Source: Labrys monachus
GTDB lineage: Bacteria; Pseudomonadota; Alphaproteobacteria; Rhizobiales; Labraceae
NCBI RefSeq assembly: GCF_030814655.1
Contig: NZ_JAUSVK010000001.1
Span: forward strand, 751,043 to 815,042
DNA length: 64,000 nt
Direction: 5' to 3'
Of this stretch, positions 53,592 through 61,890 are shown in pieces. Position 1 is the first letter of the stretch; each line of letters starts with the position of its first letter. The notes under the pieces are model-generated. The model searched no databases. It was not told where the DNA came from and saw only the letters and a list, made by a program, of their open reading frames with translations. The position numbers were made by a program, and so were the translations under genes.

Positions 53592-54593
53592 ATGAAGAAG
53601 TTCTTGAACGAAGCGGTCGACTTTGTTGATGAGATGCTGGACGGCATCTATCTCGCGCATCCGCAACTGACCTTCGTGAACGACGACAAACGCTGCATGG
53701 TGGTCGCCCGCCGCAGGAGCGGCAAGGTGGGCATCGCGACGGGCGGCGGTTCCGGCCATCTTCCTTTGTTCCTCGGCTATGTGGGTGAGGGAATGCTCGA
53801 TGGCGCAGCGGTGGGAGGCGTGTTCCAGTCGCCCAGCGCCGAGCAGATGAACGAGGTCACCAAGGCGATCGACCAGGGGGCGGGCGTCCTCTACGTCTAC
53901 GGCAATTACAGCGGCGATCTCATCAACTTCGACATGGCGGCCGAATTGTCCGATCTGGACGGCATCGCCGTCAGGCAGGTTGTCGGCAATGACGACGTCG
54001 CCTCCTCGGTGGTCGGCGAAGAGCACAAGCGGCGCGGCGTGGCCGGCATCGTCTTTGTCTTCAAGGCCGCGGGCGCCGCGGCGGCGGAGGGGCTGCCGCT
54101 CGACGAGGTGACCCGCATTGCCGACAAGGCGCGGGCCAGGACCAGAACCATGGGCGTGGCACTCAGCTCCTGCGTCGTTCCCGAGATCGGCCACGCCACC
54201 TTCAGCATCGGCGAGGACGAGATGGAAATCGGCATGGGCATTCATGGCGAACCCGGCATCAGCCGTCAGCCTCTGGCAAAGGCCGACAAGGTCGTCGACG
54301 AGATGATGGGCCGCATTTTCGCCGAGCAGCCGCTCGGTCAGGGCGACGAGGTCGCCGTGCTGGTCAACGGTCTCGGCGGGACCGCCAAGGAGGAGCTCTA
54401 CATCCTGTTCCGGCGCGTGTCGCAGTTGCTGACGGAGCGCGGCGCCAGGGTCAAGCATGTCTGGATCGGCGAATACGCAACATCCATGGAGATGGCAGGG
54501 GCGTCCATCTCGATCCTGCATCTCGATGAGGAACTCGACCGCCTGATCGGGGCCCCGGCCGACACGCCCTTCTTCAGCCACCGCAATGCTTGA
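53592..54593 (+). CDS. dhaK: Dihydroxyacetone-kinase subunit DhaK
   Basis: This 333-residue DhaK domain has GKVGIATGGGSGHLPLFLGY, the FQSPSAEQMNEV segment and the substrate-binding histidine in EIGMGIHGEPGISRQPLAKA, which forms a covalent hemiaminal with the ketone. It probably phosphorylates dihydroxyacetone or a related short ketose. It is the first gene of the dhaK-dhaL-ABC operon. Whether the phosphate donor is ATP or a PTS DhaM is not shown; no dhaM gene lies here, and the DhaL is of the ATP-compatible type. Confidence 0.93.
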   Translation: MKKFLNEAVDFVDEMLDGIYLAHPQLTFVNDDKRCMVVARRRSGKVGIATGGGSGHLPLFLGYVGEGMLDGAAVGGVFQSPSAEQMNEVTKAIDQGAGVLYVYGNYSGDLINFDMAAELSDLDGIAVRQVVGNDDVASSVVGEEHKRRGVAGIVFVFKAAGAAAAEGLPLDEVTRIADKARARTRTMGVALSSCVVPEIGHATFSIGEDEMEIGMGIHGEPGISRQPLAKADKVVDEMMGRIFAEQPLGQGDEVAVLVNGLGGTAKEELYILFRRVSQLLTERGARVKHVWIGEYATSMEMAGASISILHLDEELDRLIGAPADTPFFSHRNA

Positions 54594-54603
54594 GCATAGC
54601 AGC

Positions 54604-55317
54604 ATGGACGCGATGTCGTCATCCGATCTCGGCGCGCTGTTCGGAGCGTGGCGCACGACATTCGCCGAGCAGCGGGATTACTTGATCTCGCTCGACGGCA
54701 AGGTCGGCGACAGCGACCTCGGCATCACCATGGCGAAGGCGTTCGCCGCCGCTGCCGACGCTGTCGCCGCGGTGACGGCGATCGCGCCGATCAGCAAGAT
54801 TCTCATCACGGCCGGGGCCGCCATGGCCAAGGCGGCGCCTTCCACGATGGGCACGCTTACGGCGACCGGCTTCATGCGGGGCGGCAAGGCGCTGGAGGGT
54901 GCCGGCGCCCTGGGTGTGAGGGAGGCGGCCCTGTTCTGGCGGGCCTATGGCAACGGGATCGCGGAACGGGGCAAGGCGAAGGTGGGAGACAAGACCATCC
55001 TGGATGTAATCGACCCCATTGCCAGGACGCTCGAAGGCACGGCCGAGGCCGGCGGCAGGCTGGCAAACGCGCTCGCGGCCGCCGCGGTCGCGGCGGAGGA
55101 GGCGCTCGAGAGCACCAAATCCATGCTTGCACAGCACGGCAAGGCCGCCGCCTTTCAGGAGAAGTCCGTCGGACACCAGGACGCGGGCGCCACCGTCGGT
55201 GTCCTGATGATCCAGACCATGCGCGACTTTGCCATCTCGCGATCCGACGCCGTCAGATCGCAAGCGGACGATCAAGCAGCGTTCGGGTCCGAGACCTCGG
55301 GAGGTTCTCTCTCGTAA
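54604..55317 (+). CDS. dhaL: Dihydroxyacetone-kinase subunit DhaL
   Basis: This 237-residue DhaL domain binds the nucleotide. The Mg-phosphate aspartates are in ISLDGKVGDSDLGITMAKAF, a variant of the usual LDxxIGDGDxGxN. Other features are PSTMGTLTATGFMRGGKALE and the C-terminal GHQDAGATVGVLM block. Starts at 54586 and 54604 are both possible; 54604 gives the usual N-terminus. It lies 10 bases after dhaK. Confidence 0.9.
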   Translation: MDAMSSSDLGALFGAWRTTFAEQRDYLISLDGKVGDSDLGITMAKAFAAAADAVAAVTAIAPISKILITAGAAMAKAAPSTMGTLTATGFMRGGKALEGAGALGVREAALFWRAYGNGIAERGKAKVGDKTILDVIDPIARTLEGTAEAGGRLANALAAAAVAAEEALESTKSMLAQHGKAAAFQEKSVGHQDAGATVGVLMIQTMRDFAISRSDAVRSQADDQAAFGSETSGGSLS

Positions 55318-55383
55318 GTCGCGTCCATACGTCAATGAACGATGGTAATATCCACAACAAGCAATCGATCAGGGAGAGCCAAG

Positions 55384-56520
55384 GTGAGAGAATTTCTCTT
55401 GAAATCATCAACATGTCTGAAGGCGATCGCCGGCGCGGCGATCGTCACGGGCGCGCTCTGCACGGCGCAGTTCGCCGACGTCTCGACAGCGGCGGCGGCG
55501 GACGACGCCGTTCTCCAGGCGGCACGCAGCATGACGCCGCCCGACTATGCCGGTCCGACGACTCCCGCCAAGGCGCCCAAGGATATCAAGATCGCCGTTG
55601 TGACCTGCCTGTCCGTGCTCCACGGCTGCGTGTCCCCGGCCGACGGCATTCAGCACGCCGGCGAGAAGCTCGGCTGGACGGTCAAGGTCTATGACGGCGG
55701 TGGAACGCCCAACAAGCAGAACGCCGCGATCCTGGATGCGATCTCGTCCGGCGCCAACGTGATCGCGACCATCGCCATCGACCCCAATCTGATCCAATTG
55801 GCGCTGAGCGAAGCCAAGAAGGCCGGCATTCCCGTGATCGCCGGCTCGAACGGCATCGACACCCCCAACCCGGTCAAATCACCGGCGAATGGCGGCCTGG
55901 GTTTCGCCTTCGACGTGTCGCCGGACTACGGCACCCTCGGTGTCCACGCTGCCCAATGGATGATCGCGGACTCGAACGACAAGGCGAACATCGCCCTGTT
56001 CTCCGACAAGGAATTCCCCTCGATCATGGCGCAGGAGGTGGGCATCCTCCAGGGCCTCGCCGATTGCAAGACCTGCACGGTCTCCAAGCCGATCTACTTC
56101 ACCGCCACGCAGATTGCGAGCCAGCTCGGCCAGATGACCGTGGACTATGTGCGAAGCCACCCGGATGTCGATTACATCTATGGCGCTTTCGATCCGCCGG
56201 TCGCCGCGCAGGTTGCCGCCTTGATGCAGGCCGGCATGACCAACAAGGTGAAGATCGTCGGTGCGCTCGGCAATCAGCAGAATCTGAACTTCATCCGGGC
56301 CGGCCGCCTGCAGGTCGCCGACATGGCCTATGACAACGAATATATGGGATGGGCGATGGTGGACCAGACCATCCGGCTGTTGAACAAGCAGCCCCTGATC
56401 GAGCCGCATGGCGAGAACCTGCCCTTCGTCATTCTCGACAAGACGAACCTTCCGCCGGCGGGTGCAGACTGGCAGGCCAAGACGGGTTACCAAGAGAAGT
56501 TTCTCGCACTCTGGAAGTAG
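55384..56520 (+). CDS. Sugar ABC importer, periplasmic binding protein
   Basis: This 378-residue RbsB-like binding protein has a signal peptide (FLLKSSTCLKAIAGAAIVTG) with a cut near ADVSTAAAA. The mature part has the ligand-binding block IKIAVVTCLSVLHGCVSPAD, DAISSGANVIATIAIDPNLI and VDYIYGAFDPPVAAQVAALM. Five cysteines occur, several in CLSVLHGC and CKTC pairs that may form disulfides. GTG 55384 follows GGGAGAG. The importer is probably for a polyol or short sugar, given the adjacent DhaKL. Confidence 0.88.
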   Translation: MREFLLKSSTCLKAIAGAAIVTGALCTAQFADVSTAAAADDAVLQAARSMTPPDYAGPTTPAKAPKDIKIAVVTCLSVLHGCVSPADGIQHAGEKLGWTVKVYDGGGTPNKQNAAILDAISSGANVIATIAIDPNLIQLALSEAKKAGIPVIAGSNGIDTPNPVKSPANGGLGFAFDVSPDYGTLGVHAAQWMIADSNDKANIALFSDKEFPSIMAQEVGILQGLADCKTCTVSKPIYFTATQIASQLGQMTVDYVRSHPDVDYIYGAFDPPVAAQVAALMQAGMTNKVKIVGALGNQQNLNFIRAGRLQVADMAYDNEYMGWAMVDQTIRLLNKQPLIEPHGENLPFVILDKTNLPPAGADWQAKTGYQEKFLALWK

Positions 56521-56526
56521 CCTGCC

Positions 56527-58059
56527 ATGGCCGTGACTGCGATAGGCGTCCGAAAGGTTTTCGCGGGCTTCAAAGCTCTCGACGATGTTGCCATCGACCT
56601 CCGCAACGGTGAGATTCATGCGTTGCTGGGGGCGAATGGCAGCGGAAAGTCGACCCTGGCGAAGGTGCTGACCGGCGTCTATCAGCCCGAGCAGGGCGAG
56701 ATCGTCGTGGGAGCCGCCCGCGTTGGCCGCATCACCTCGCCAAGCCATGCGAATGAACTTGGAATAGCGGTGGTGCATCAGGAGGCGCCTCTCATCGACA
56801 GCATGACGGTCTCGGAAGGCATGGCGCTCTTCCGGGGCTATCCCACAGCGGGCGGACGGGTGCAGTGGAACCGGCTGCGGGAGGAAACGAGCGCAATGCT
56901 CCGGGCTTTCGACGTCGACGTCGATCCCGATCGGCTCGCCGGGACGCTGAGTCCGGCCGAACGCGCGCTCGTCGCCATGGTCATCGCGCTCGACCAGGTG
57001 AAGTCCGGTCTCCAACTGCTGATCCTCGACGAGGTGACCGCCTCGCTGCCCGAAAGGCAGGCCGCGACTTTTCTCGATCGGGTGGCGGCGGTCGCACGGG
57101 CCGGCACGGCCGTGCTGATGGTGACCCACCGCCTGGCGGAGCTGCAAGGGCGTGCCGACACGGTGACGGTGTTGCGCAACGGCAAGGTGGTGCACAGCGC
57201 CCCCGCCGATGCCGTCGATCACAAGACGCTCGTTGCCACGATGGTCGGCGCGCACCAGGGGCCGGTCCCGACCGAGGAGGCTCCGCGGCGCGATATCGTC
57301 TCGCGGCTCTGGGCGACGGTGTCGCGGTCGGGGCCCCGCAGCGAGGGGCAGGCTCCCGTGCTCCAGGCGCGGAACCTCGCCGGGCGCTTCATGCGGGACG
57401 TCTCCTTCGATATTCGCCGCGGCGAGATCGTCGGCGTCGCGGGGTTGATCGAGGGCGGGATCAACGAACTGCCGCAGGTGCTCGGCGGTACCGTCCCGCG
57501 AAGGGGCGGCACGCTCAGGGTGGGCGAGCGTGAATTGCCGCGTCGGATGACGCCCCGCGCGGCACTTCGAGCCGGCCTCGCCTTGTTGCCCGTGGATCGG
57601 CTTCGCTCCGGCGGCATCGGCACGCTGGACCTGACGGAGAACGTGCTTCTTCCCGAGCTCGGCAGCTTCTGGCATGCCCGGTCCCGGGAGCGGCGGGTGA
57701 TGGAAGAGATCATTGCCTGCTTCGACGTGAGGCCGCCGGATCCCCGGGCGCTGTTCGGCCGGCTCAGTGGGGGCAACCAGCAGAAGATCCTGCTCGGAAA
57801 ATGGCTGCTGATGCGCCCCTCCGTGCTGATTCTCGAGGACCCGACTTCCGGCGTGGATCCGAACGCCCGGTCGAAGATGTTCGAGGCGATCGCCGACGCC
57901 GCGCGCCAAGGCGTCTCGATCCTGTTCTTCTCGACCGAGCCCGAACAGCTCGCCGCCATGTGCACCCGCGTCCTCGTGCTGCGCGACGGCGTCGTGGCGA
58001 GGGAACTGACGGGCGACGATCTTGACCAAGCAATCATCAGCCAGTGGTCCTATTCATGA
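56527..58059 (+). CDS. Sugar ABC importer, double ATPase (RbsA-like)
   Basis: This 510-residue protein has two ATPase halves. The first half has Walker A GANGSGKSTLAKVLTG, a weak signature LSPAERALVAMVIAL and Walker B LQLLILDEVTASLPERQ. The second half has a degenerate Walker A (GVAGLIEGGINEL) but a good signature LSGGNQQKILLGKWL and Walker B SVLILEDPTSGVDPNA, as is usual for RbsA/XylG proteins. It starts 7 bases after the binding protein stop and overlaps the permease start by 4 bases. Confidence 0.93.
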   Translation: MAVTAIGVRKVFAGFKALDDVAIDLRNGEIHALLGANGSGKSTLAKVLTGVYQPEQGEIVVGAARVGRITSPSHANELGIAVVHQEAPLIDSMTVSEGMALFRGYPTAGGRVQWNRLREETSAMLRAFDVDVDPDRLAGTLSPAERALVAMVIALDQVKSGLQLLILDEVTASLPERQAATFLDRVAAVARAGTAVLMVTHRLAELQGRADTVTVLRNGKVVHSAPADAVDHKTLVATMVGAHQGPVPTEEAPRRDIVSRLWATVSRSGPRSEGQAPVLQARNLAGRFMRDVSFDIRRGEIVGVAGLIEGGINELPQVLGGTVPRRGGTLRVGERELPRRMTPRAALRAGLALLPVDRLRSGGIGTLDLTENVLLPELGSFWHARSRERRVMEEIIACFDVRPPDPRALFGRLSGGNQQKILLGKWLLMRPSVLILEDPTSGVDPNARSKMFEAIADAARQGVSILFFSTEPEQLAAMCTRVLVLRDGVVARELTGDDLDQAIISQWSYS

Positions 58060-59078
58060 ACGCCAGGGAATCCGCGCGCGACGGCATCGCGTCCGACCGC
58101 AAATCCGCCGCCGCCGCCGGTCCGTCGTCGGTGACGCGCAAGGCCGCGACGATCGTCTTCAAGCGCTATGCGACCGTGCTCCTTCTGGTGGTGTTCGTCG
58201 TCGTATTCGCGGCGACCAGCCCTCAGTTCCTGACCACGGCCAACTGGCAGAATCTGCTCGTCGTCCAGGCGGTGGTCAGCTGCACGGCCTTTGCCGCCAT
58301 CCTGCCGCTGGTCGTCGGCGAGTTCGACCTCTCGCTCGGCAACATGATCGGCTTCCTCACGATGCTCGGCGCCTTCTTGAGCGGGCAGGGCTATGAGGCC
58401 CCCGTCGTCATCCCCGTGATGCTGCTGGGCGGTGTCCTGGTGGGCCTGCTGAACGGCTTTCTCACGGTCTATTTCCAGATCAGCTCCTTCATCGTGACGC
58501 TCGGCGTCGGCATCGTGCTCAGCGGCTTCACCATGGGGTTGAGCGGCGGCCAGGTTCTGTTCGACGGGATCCCGCAGGTGATCCTGTCGGTCGGCCAGGA
58601 GCATGTGCTGGGGCTGGGCATCACCGTGTGGCTGACGGGCATCATTGCCGCCCTCCTGCTCTACATGCTGGAGCAGACCCCCTTCGGGCGCAAGCTCTAT
58701 GCCGTGGGGGGCTCGGAGCGCGTCGCCTTCCTGGCCGGCATCCGCACCGGGCTGCTGAAGATCGCTGCTTTCGCGATAGCCGGCCTGCTGACGGGCGTCG
58801 GGGCCATCTTCGCCCTCGGGCAGAACGGCGCGGCGAATGCGGGCTTCGGCCCGGAGCTCCTGCTGCCCGCCTATGCGGCCGTATTTTTGGGCGTGACCAC
58901 CTACCGGCCCGGCTATTACAACATTCCCGGTACCCTGATTGCGATCCTGCTGATGGCCGTCGGTTTCAATGGCCTCAATTTGCTTGGAGCGCCGTTCTGG
59001 GTACAACCCATCTTCAACGGAACCGTCCTCGTGGTGGCGGTCATCTGTGCGCGGGCCGAGTCGAGCCGCACCAAATAG
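58056..59078 (+). CDS. Sugar ABC importer permease (RbsC-like)
   Basis: This 340-residue protein has about nine helices, the block VVGEFDLSLGNMIGFLTMLG near residue 85, and the ATPase-contact loop YAVGGSERVAFLAGIRTG. The N-terminal ~35 residues are charged and cytoplasmic. ATG 58056 overlaps the ATPase stop (ATGA). Only one permease gene is present, so it probably works as a homodimer. Confidence 0.92.
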   Translation: MNARESARDGIASDRKSAAAAGPSSVTRKAATIVFKRYATVLLLVVFVVVFAATSPQFLTTANWQNLLVVQAVVSCTAFAAILPLVVGEFDLSLGNMIGFLTMLGAFLSGQGYEAPVVIPVMLLGGVLVGLLNGFLTVYFQISSFIVTLGVGIVLSGFTMGLSGGQVLFDGIPQVILSVGQEHVLGLGITVWLTGIIAALLLYMLEQTPFGRKLYAVGGSERVAFLAGIRTGLLKIAAFAIAGLLTGVGAIFALGQNGAANAGFGPELLLPAYAAVFLGVTTYRPGYYNIPGTLIAILLMAVGFNGLNLLGAPFWVQPIFNGTVLVVAVICARAESSRTK

Positions 59079-59093
59079 GCAGTGGAGGAAATC

Positions 59094-59945
59094 ATGATGC
59101 AGACGGCGACGATGGACGGCAGGACATGGGAAATCTTCGTGCTCGAATATGCCCGCAGCAAGGACCAGCCGGTCGCGACCCTGATTCAGGGCGCCTATGA
59201 TGCGGGCGCCATCGACCTTCCCTTCGCCTTCGTCCTGGCGCGCAGCGGCAGCCGCAATATCCTGGTCGATTGCGGGTTCATGAAGGAGGGCCACGGCGTC
59301 GAGGTCGCGGAGAAATTCGGGATCCCGGATTGGATCTCGCCGGTCCGCATGGTCGAGGCGATGGGCGTGAAGGCTGAAGACATCACCGATGTCGTGCTGT
59401 CCCACGCGCATTTCGACCATATGGGGTCGATCGAGAAATTTCCCAACGCGATGCTGCATCTCCAGAAGCGGGAGTTGCTGAGCTGGGTGGAACTGATGGC
59501 GCTGCCTCCCCGCTTCGGCTTCCTCACGCTCGTCCTCGATCCCGATGACATCTACAGCGCGCTCGATGCTGCCAGGGAACACCGGCTGTCGTTGATCGAG
59601 GGTGACGCGGACGATGTCGTGCCCGGCGTTCACGTCCGCTCCGGAGAGGGGCACACGTTCGGCCAGCAATTCGTGATCCTGGAGACCGCGCGAGGCCGGA
59701 TCGTCGTGGCGGGCGATTGCGTCTACGGAGCGCAGAATCTGACCGGGCATAATCACGATGGGGTCTACATCCCGCTCGGCTCGGGCATCGGGAGTGCCTG
59801 GGATCAGTTGAAATCCCTCGACCGCATCAACAAGGAGATCGGCGGAGATCTCAACCGGTTGGTCATCCTGCACGATTTCGACCGCTGGACCCGCTACCAG
59901 CAGGTCGACGAAATAGAGGGATTTCGTATCTTCAAAGTCGCGTGA
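59094..59945 (+). CDS. Metallo-beta-lactamase-fold hydrolase, acyl-homoserine-lactonase-like
   Basis: This 283-residue hydrolase has the HxHxDH motif in LSHAHFDHMGSIEKFPNAML, then GEGHTFGQQ, VVAGDCVYGAQNL and ILHDFDR, giving the full set of two-metal ligands. The AiiA-like branch hydrolyses lactones, including acyl-homoserine lactones. In this operon a sugar-lactone or similar substrate is as likely as quorum quenching. GGAGGAA precedes the ATG at 59094. It is the last gene of the DhaKL-ABC operon, 15 bases after the permease. Confidence 0.87.
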   Translation: MMQTATMDGRTWEIFVLEYARSKDQPVATLIQGAYDAGAIDLPFAFVLARSGSRNILVDCGFMKEGHGVEVAEKFGIPDWISPVRMVEAMGVKAEDITDVVLSHAHFDHMGSIEKFPNAMLHLQKRELLSWVELMALPPRFGFLTLVLDPDDIYSALDAAREHRLSLIEGDADDVVPGVHVRSGEGHTFGQQFVILETARGRIVVAGDCVYGAQNLTGHNHDGVYIPLGSGIGSAWDQLKSLDRINKEIGGDLNRLVILHDFDRWTRYQQVDEIEGFRIFKVA

Positions 59946-59956
59946 GGGATGCGTCC

Positions 59957-60129
59957 TGAACCGTCCCGGGTTTGCCGGAAGCCGATTTGCTCGAATGACG
60001 CAGCTATCGGCATCGTTCCGCGGCAGCCAGAAATGCTGCCTCGGCTTCGGCCGGGGCAATATGGCCGGTCGGCTCGAGGCGGCGATTGTGAACCAATCGC
60101 CCCATCGGAGAGTGGCGCGCCCGACGGCG
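59957..60129 (-). mobile_element. Fragment of an IS3-type element end with transposase C-terminus
   Basis: The sequence TGAACCGTCCCGGGTTTGCC begins at 59957, close to the terminal repeat I know from IS51/IS407-type IS3 elements. Just inside, on the minus strand, codons from about 60114 to a TAG at 60004-60006 read RRLEPTGHIAPAEAEAAFLA, the C-terminal pattern of IS3-family transposases (NRRLLEPIG-IPPAEAEA). No other end was found, so it is a remnant. It begins 12 bases after the lactonase stop. Confidence 0.55.
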
Positions 60130-60140
60130 GGCGTGGATTC

Positions 60141-60396
60141 CATATGCGCTAACATAACAGAAATACCCGCCTTCTCCCGGTTCGGGACACCGCATTTCCT
60201 TTGGAAATGCTTGGGGTCCCGGCAGGGGGATGAGGGTCTAAACGTCAACGCAGATAGCTCAATAGTCGCGCTGGAATTGCACAAGTCCAGACCCTCATCC
60301 GGCGCTTCGCGCCACCCCCAGCATTTCCGCAGGAAATGCGAAGTCCCGCATGGGAGAAGGAAAATCGCGCTATTGTCGGCAAAGTTAGCGCATATG
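60141..60396 (+). repeat. 256-bp inverted-terminal element, copy A
   Basis: The unit starts CATATGCGCTAAC and ends GTTAGCGCATATG, a perfect 13-bp terminal inverted repeat. Inside are two GCATTTCC/GGAAATGC hairpins (60192-60210 and 60321-60339) and a nested pair GATGAGGGTCT (60229-60239) and AGACCCTCATC (60289-60299). It could fold into one large structure. It encodes nothing recognisable. It is flanked by GGCGTGGATTC at 60130-60140 and 60397-60407, a possible 11-bp target duplication. Confidence 0.8.
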
Positions 60397-61482
60397 GGCG
60401 TGGATTCGCGGTTCCAGGCGATCGATCCCCTCGGCCTCGTAGAGGTTGTCGAGCTTTGCCATCAAGCAAATCACTCGACCGACGTGAACAAAACAAGTAC
60501 ATATCTTGACATCCGCCCTTTGCCATGGCCTACTTTGTTCCGGAACGAAGCGCGGCGGGGCCAAGGTTCGCGATACCGTCCCGTCCCTTCCACCCACTCC
60601 GGCCGATCCCGGTTCGCCTGCGGCGCGCCAGCCGCATCGAGGCGCTTGTCCGTTTCGTCCTGGCTTGGAAACCAGGACGGGGCCGGCGCCGAGAGGGATC
60701 GCTGCAGACCGCCCCATTGCTCTCACGGGCAATGCCGGGACCGCCGACATCCGGTAGCGCCGGGTGTGCGATCACCCGGCCGTCAGGTCTGCACACGGGG
60801 CTTGATGAGGAACGTGCCGGGATCGGGCCGCCTTCGGGCCTGCCCTCGATCCCGCGCGAGACAGGAGAGGCGCCGGCCGCTCGCAAATCGTCCGAAAGGA
60901 TGAATAGCGGGCCTTCCAGGCCGGATCGCCTTGTCGGACGCCGGCGGCCGGCAAACCCGGCCCGCAGCGTCCGCGGCCGCAGCAGTACGGGGACCCGGCT
61001 GCCCGGCCGGCGGGGTGCGGCGAAGATATAAGCCGTCCGCCAAGGCCCCTGTCCCGCCGTTCCGTGGGTGAGGCTTGGCGCGTCCTGATCGGCTTCCCTG
61101 GCGCGGAAGCGGTGAAGGGCGCGTGGCCTGTCCGGCGTGGCTGGTGATGGAGGGAACCGTGCCCTCCGGAGCCGGCGATGCCTCCCGTCCGGCAATCCGG
61201 TCCAGGCCGAAGGCTTGATCCGGATCGATGGGAAACAGCCGAGCCTCGGCGCGTTGCCTGTTGGCGCGCCCGGCCCGGCGGGAAAGGGGCGACGGCGGCC
61301 TTGCACAACATGCCAGGCCACGATTCCTCACGACCACCGATACACTGCACCACGGCTGACACCAGACCAGCCGTCGCCGCCCCGATCTTCCCTTGCACAA
61401 TCCGGCCCGATCAGGGCGCGGCGACGAAGACGCATGCCCGAGCCGGTCCGATGTTCTTCCCCGGGACCGCGGGCGTCTCGCC
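60397..61482. other. Gene-less 1.1-kb segment between the two 256-bp repeats
   Basis: Frames are open by chance because of the high GC content, but none has protein-like composition or a recognised motif. Nothing functional was identified here. Confidence 0.55.
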
Positions 61483-61738
61483 CATATGCGCTAACTTTGC
61501 CGACAATAGCGCGATTTTCCTTCTCCCATGCGGGACTTCGCATTTCCTGCGGAAATGCTGGGGGTGGCGCGAAGCGCCGGATGAGGGTCTGGACTTGTGC
61601 AATTCCAGCGCGACTATTGAGCTATCTGCGTTGACGTTTAGACCCTCATCCCCCTGCCGGGACCCCAAGCATTTCCAAAGGAAATGCGGTGTCCCGAACC
61701 GGGAGAAGGCGGGTATTTCTGTTATGTTAGCGCATATG
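61483..61738 (-). repeat. 256-bp inverted-terminal element, copy B
   Basis: Read on the minus strand, this segment appears identical, base for base by eye, to the unit at 60141-60396, with the same length. It is flanked by a further 20-bp inverted repeat: 61463-61482 is mirrored by 61739-61758, starting with GGGACCGCGG on the left arm. The full palindrome-ended unit is therefore 61463-61758. Confidence 0.8.
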
Positions 61739-61777
61739 GGCGAGACGCCCGCGGTCCCAGGAGAGACGCCAACCCCC

Positions 61778-61863
61778 AAGGGCCGCGTCTCAACCTGCGG
61801 GCGCGGCGTTTCCAGGGCGGAGGGGACGTCCGCGCACCCGGGAGACGCGAAGGGCCGCGTCTC
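61778..61863. repeat. Short direct repeats in the GC-rich flank
   Basis: AAGGGCCGCGTCTC occurs at 61778-61791 and 61850-61863. The region around it is rich in GAGACGC words and looks like degenerate intergenic repeat sequence. Confidence 0.45.
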
Positions 61864-61890
61864 GTCCCGGCGGCCGTGCGACGACCTCGG

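Noticed and set aside
58050-60284. A 744-codon minus-strand frame opposite the sugar permease and lactonase genes
   Set aside because: It is an antisense shadow rich in Gln, Asp, Arg and His without family motifs; it ends in the IS-like fragment.
60525-61400. Overlapping open frames in the segment between the two 256-bp repeats
   Set aside because: Arg/Pro/Gly-rich translations in all frames show only GC bias; no start, motif or partner supports a gene.
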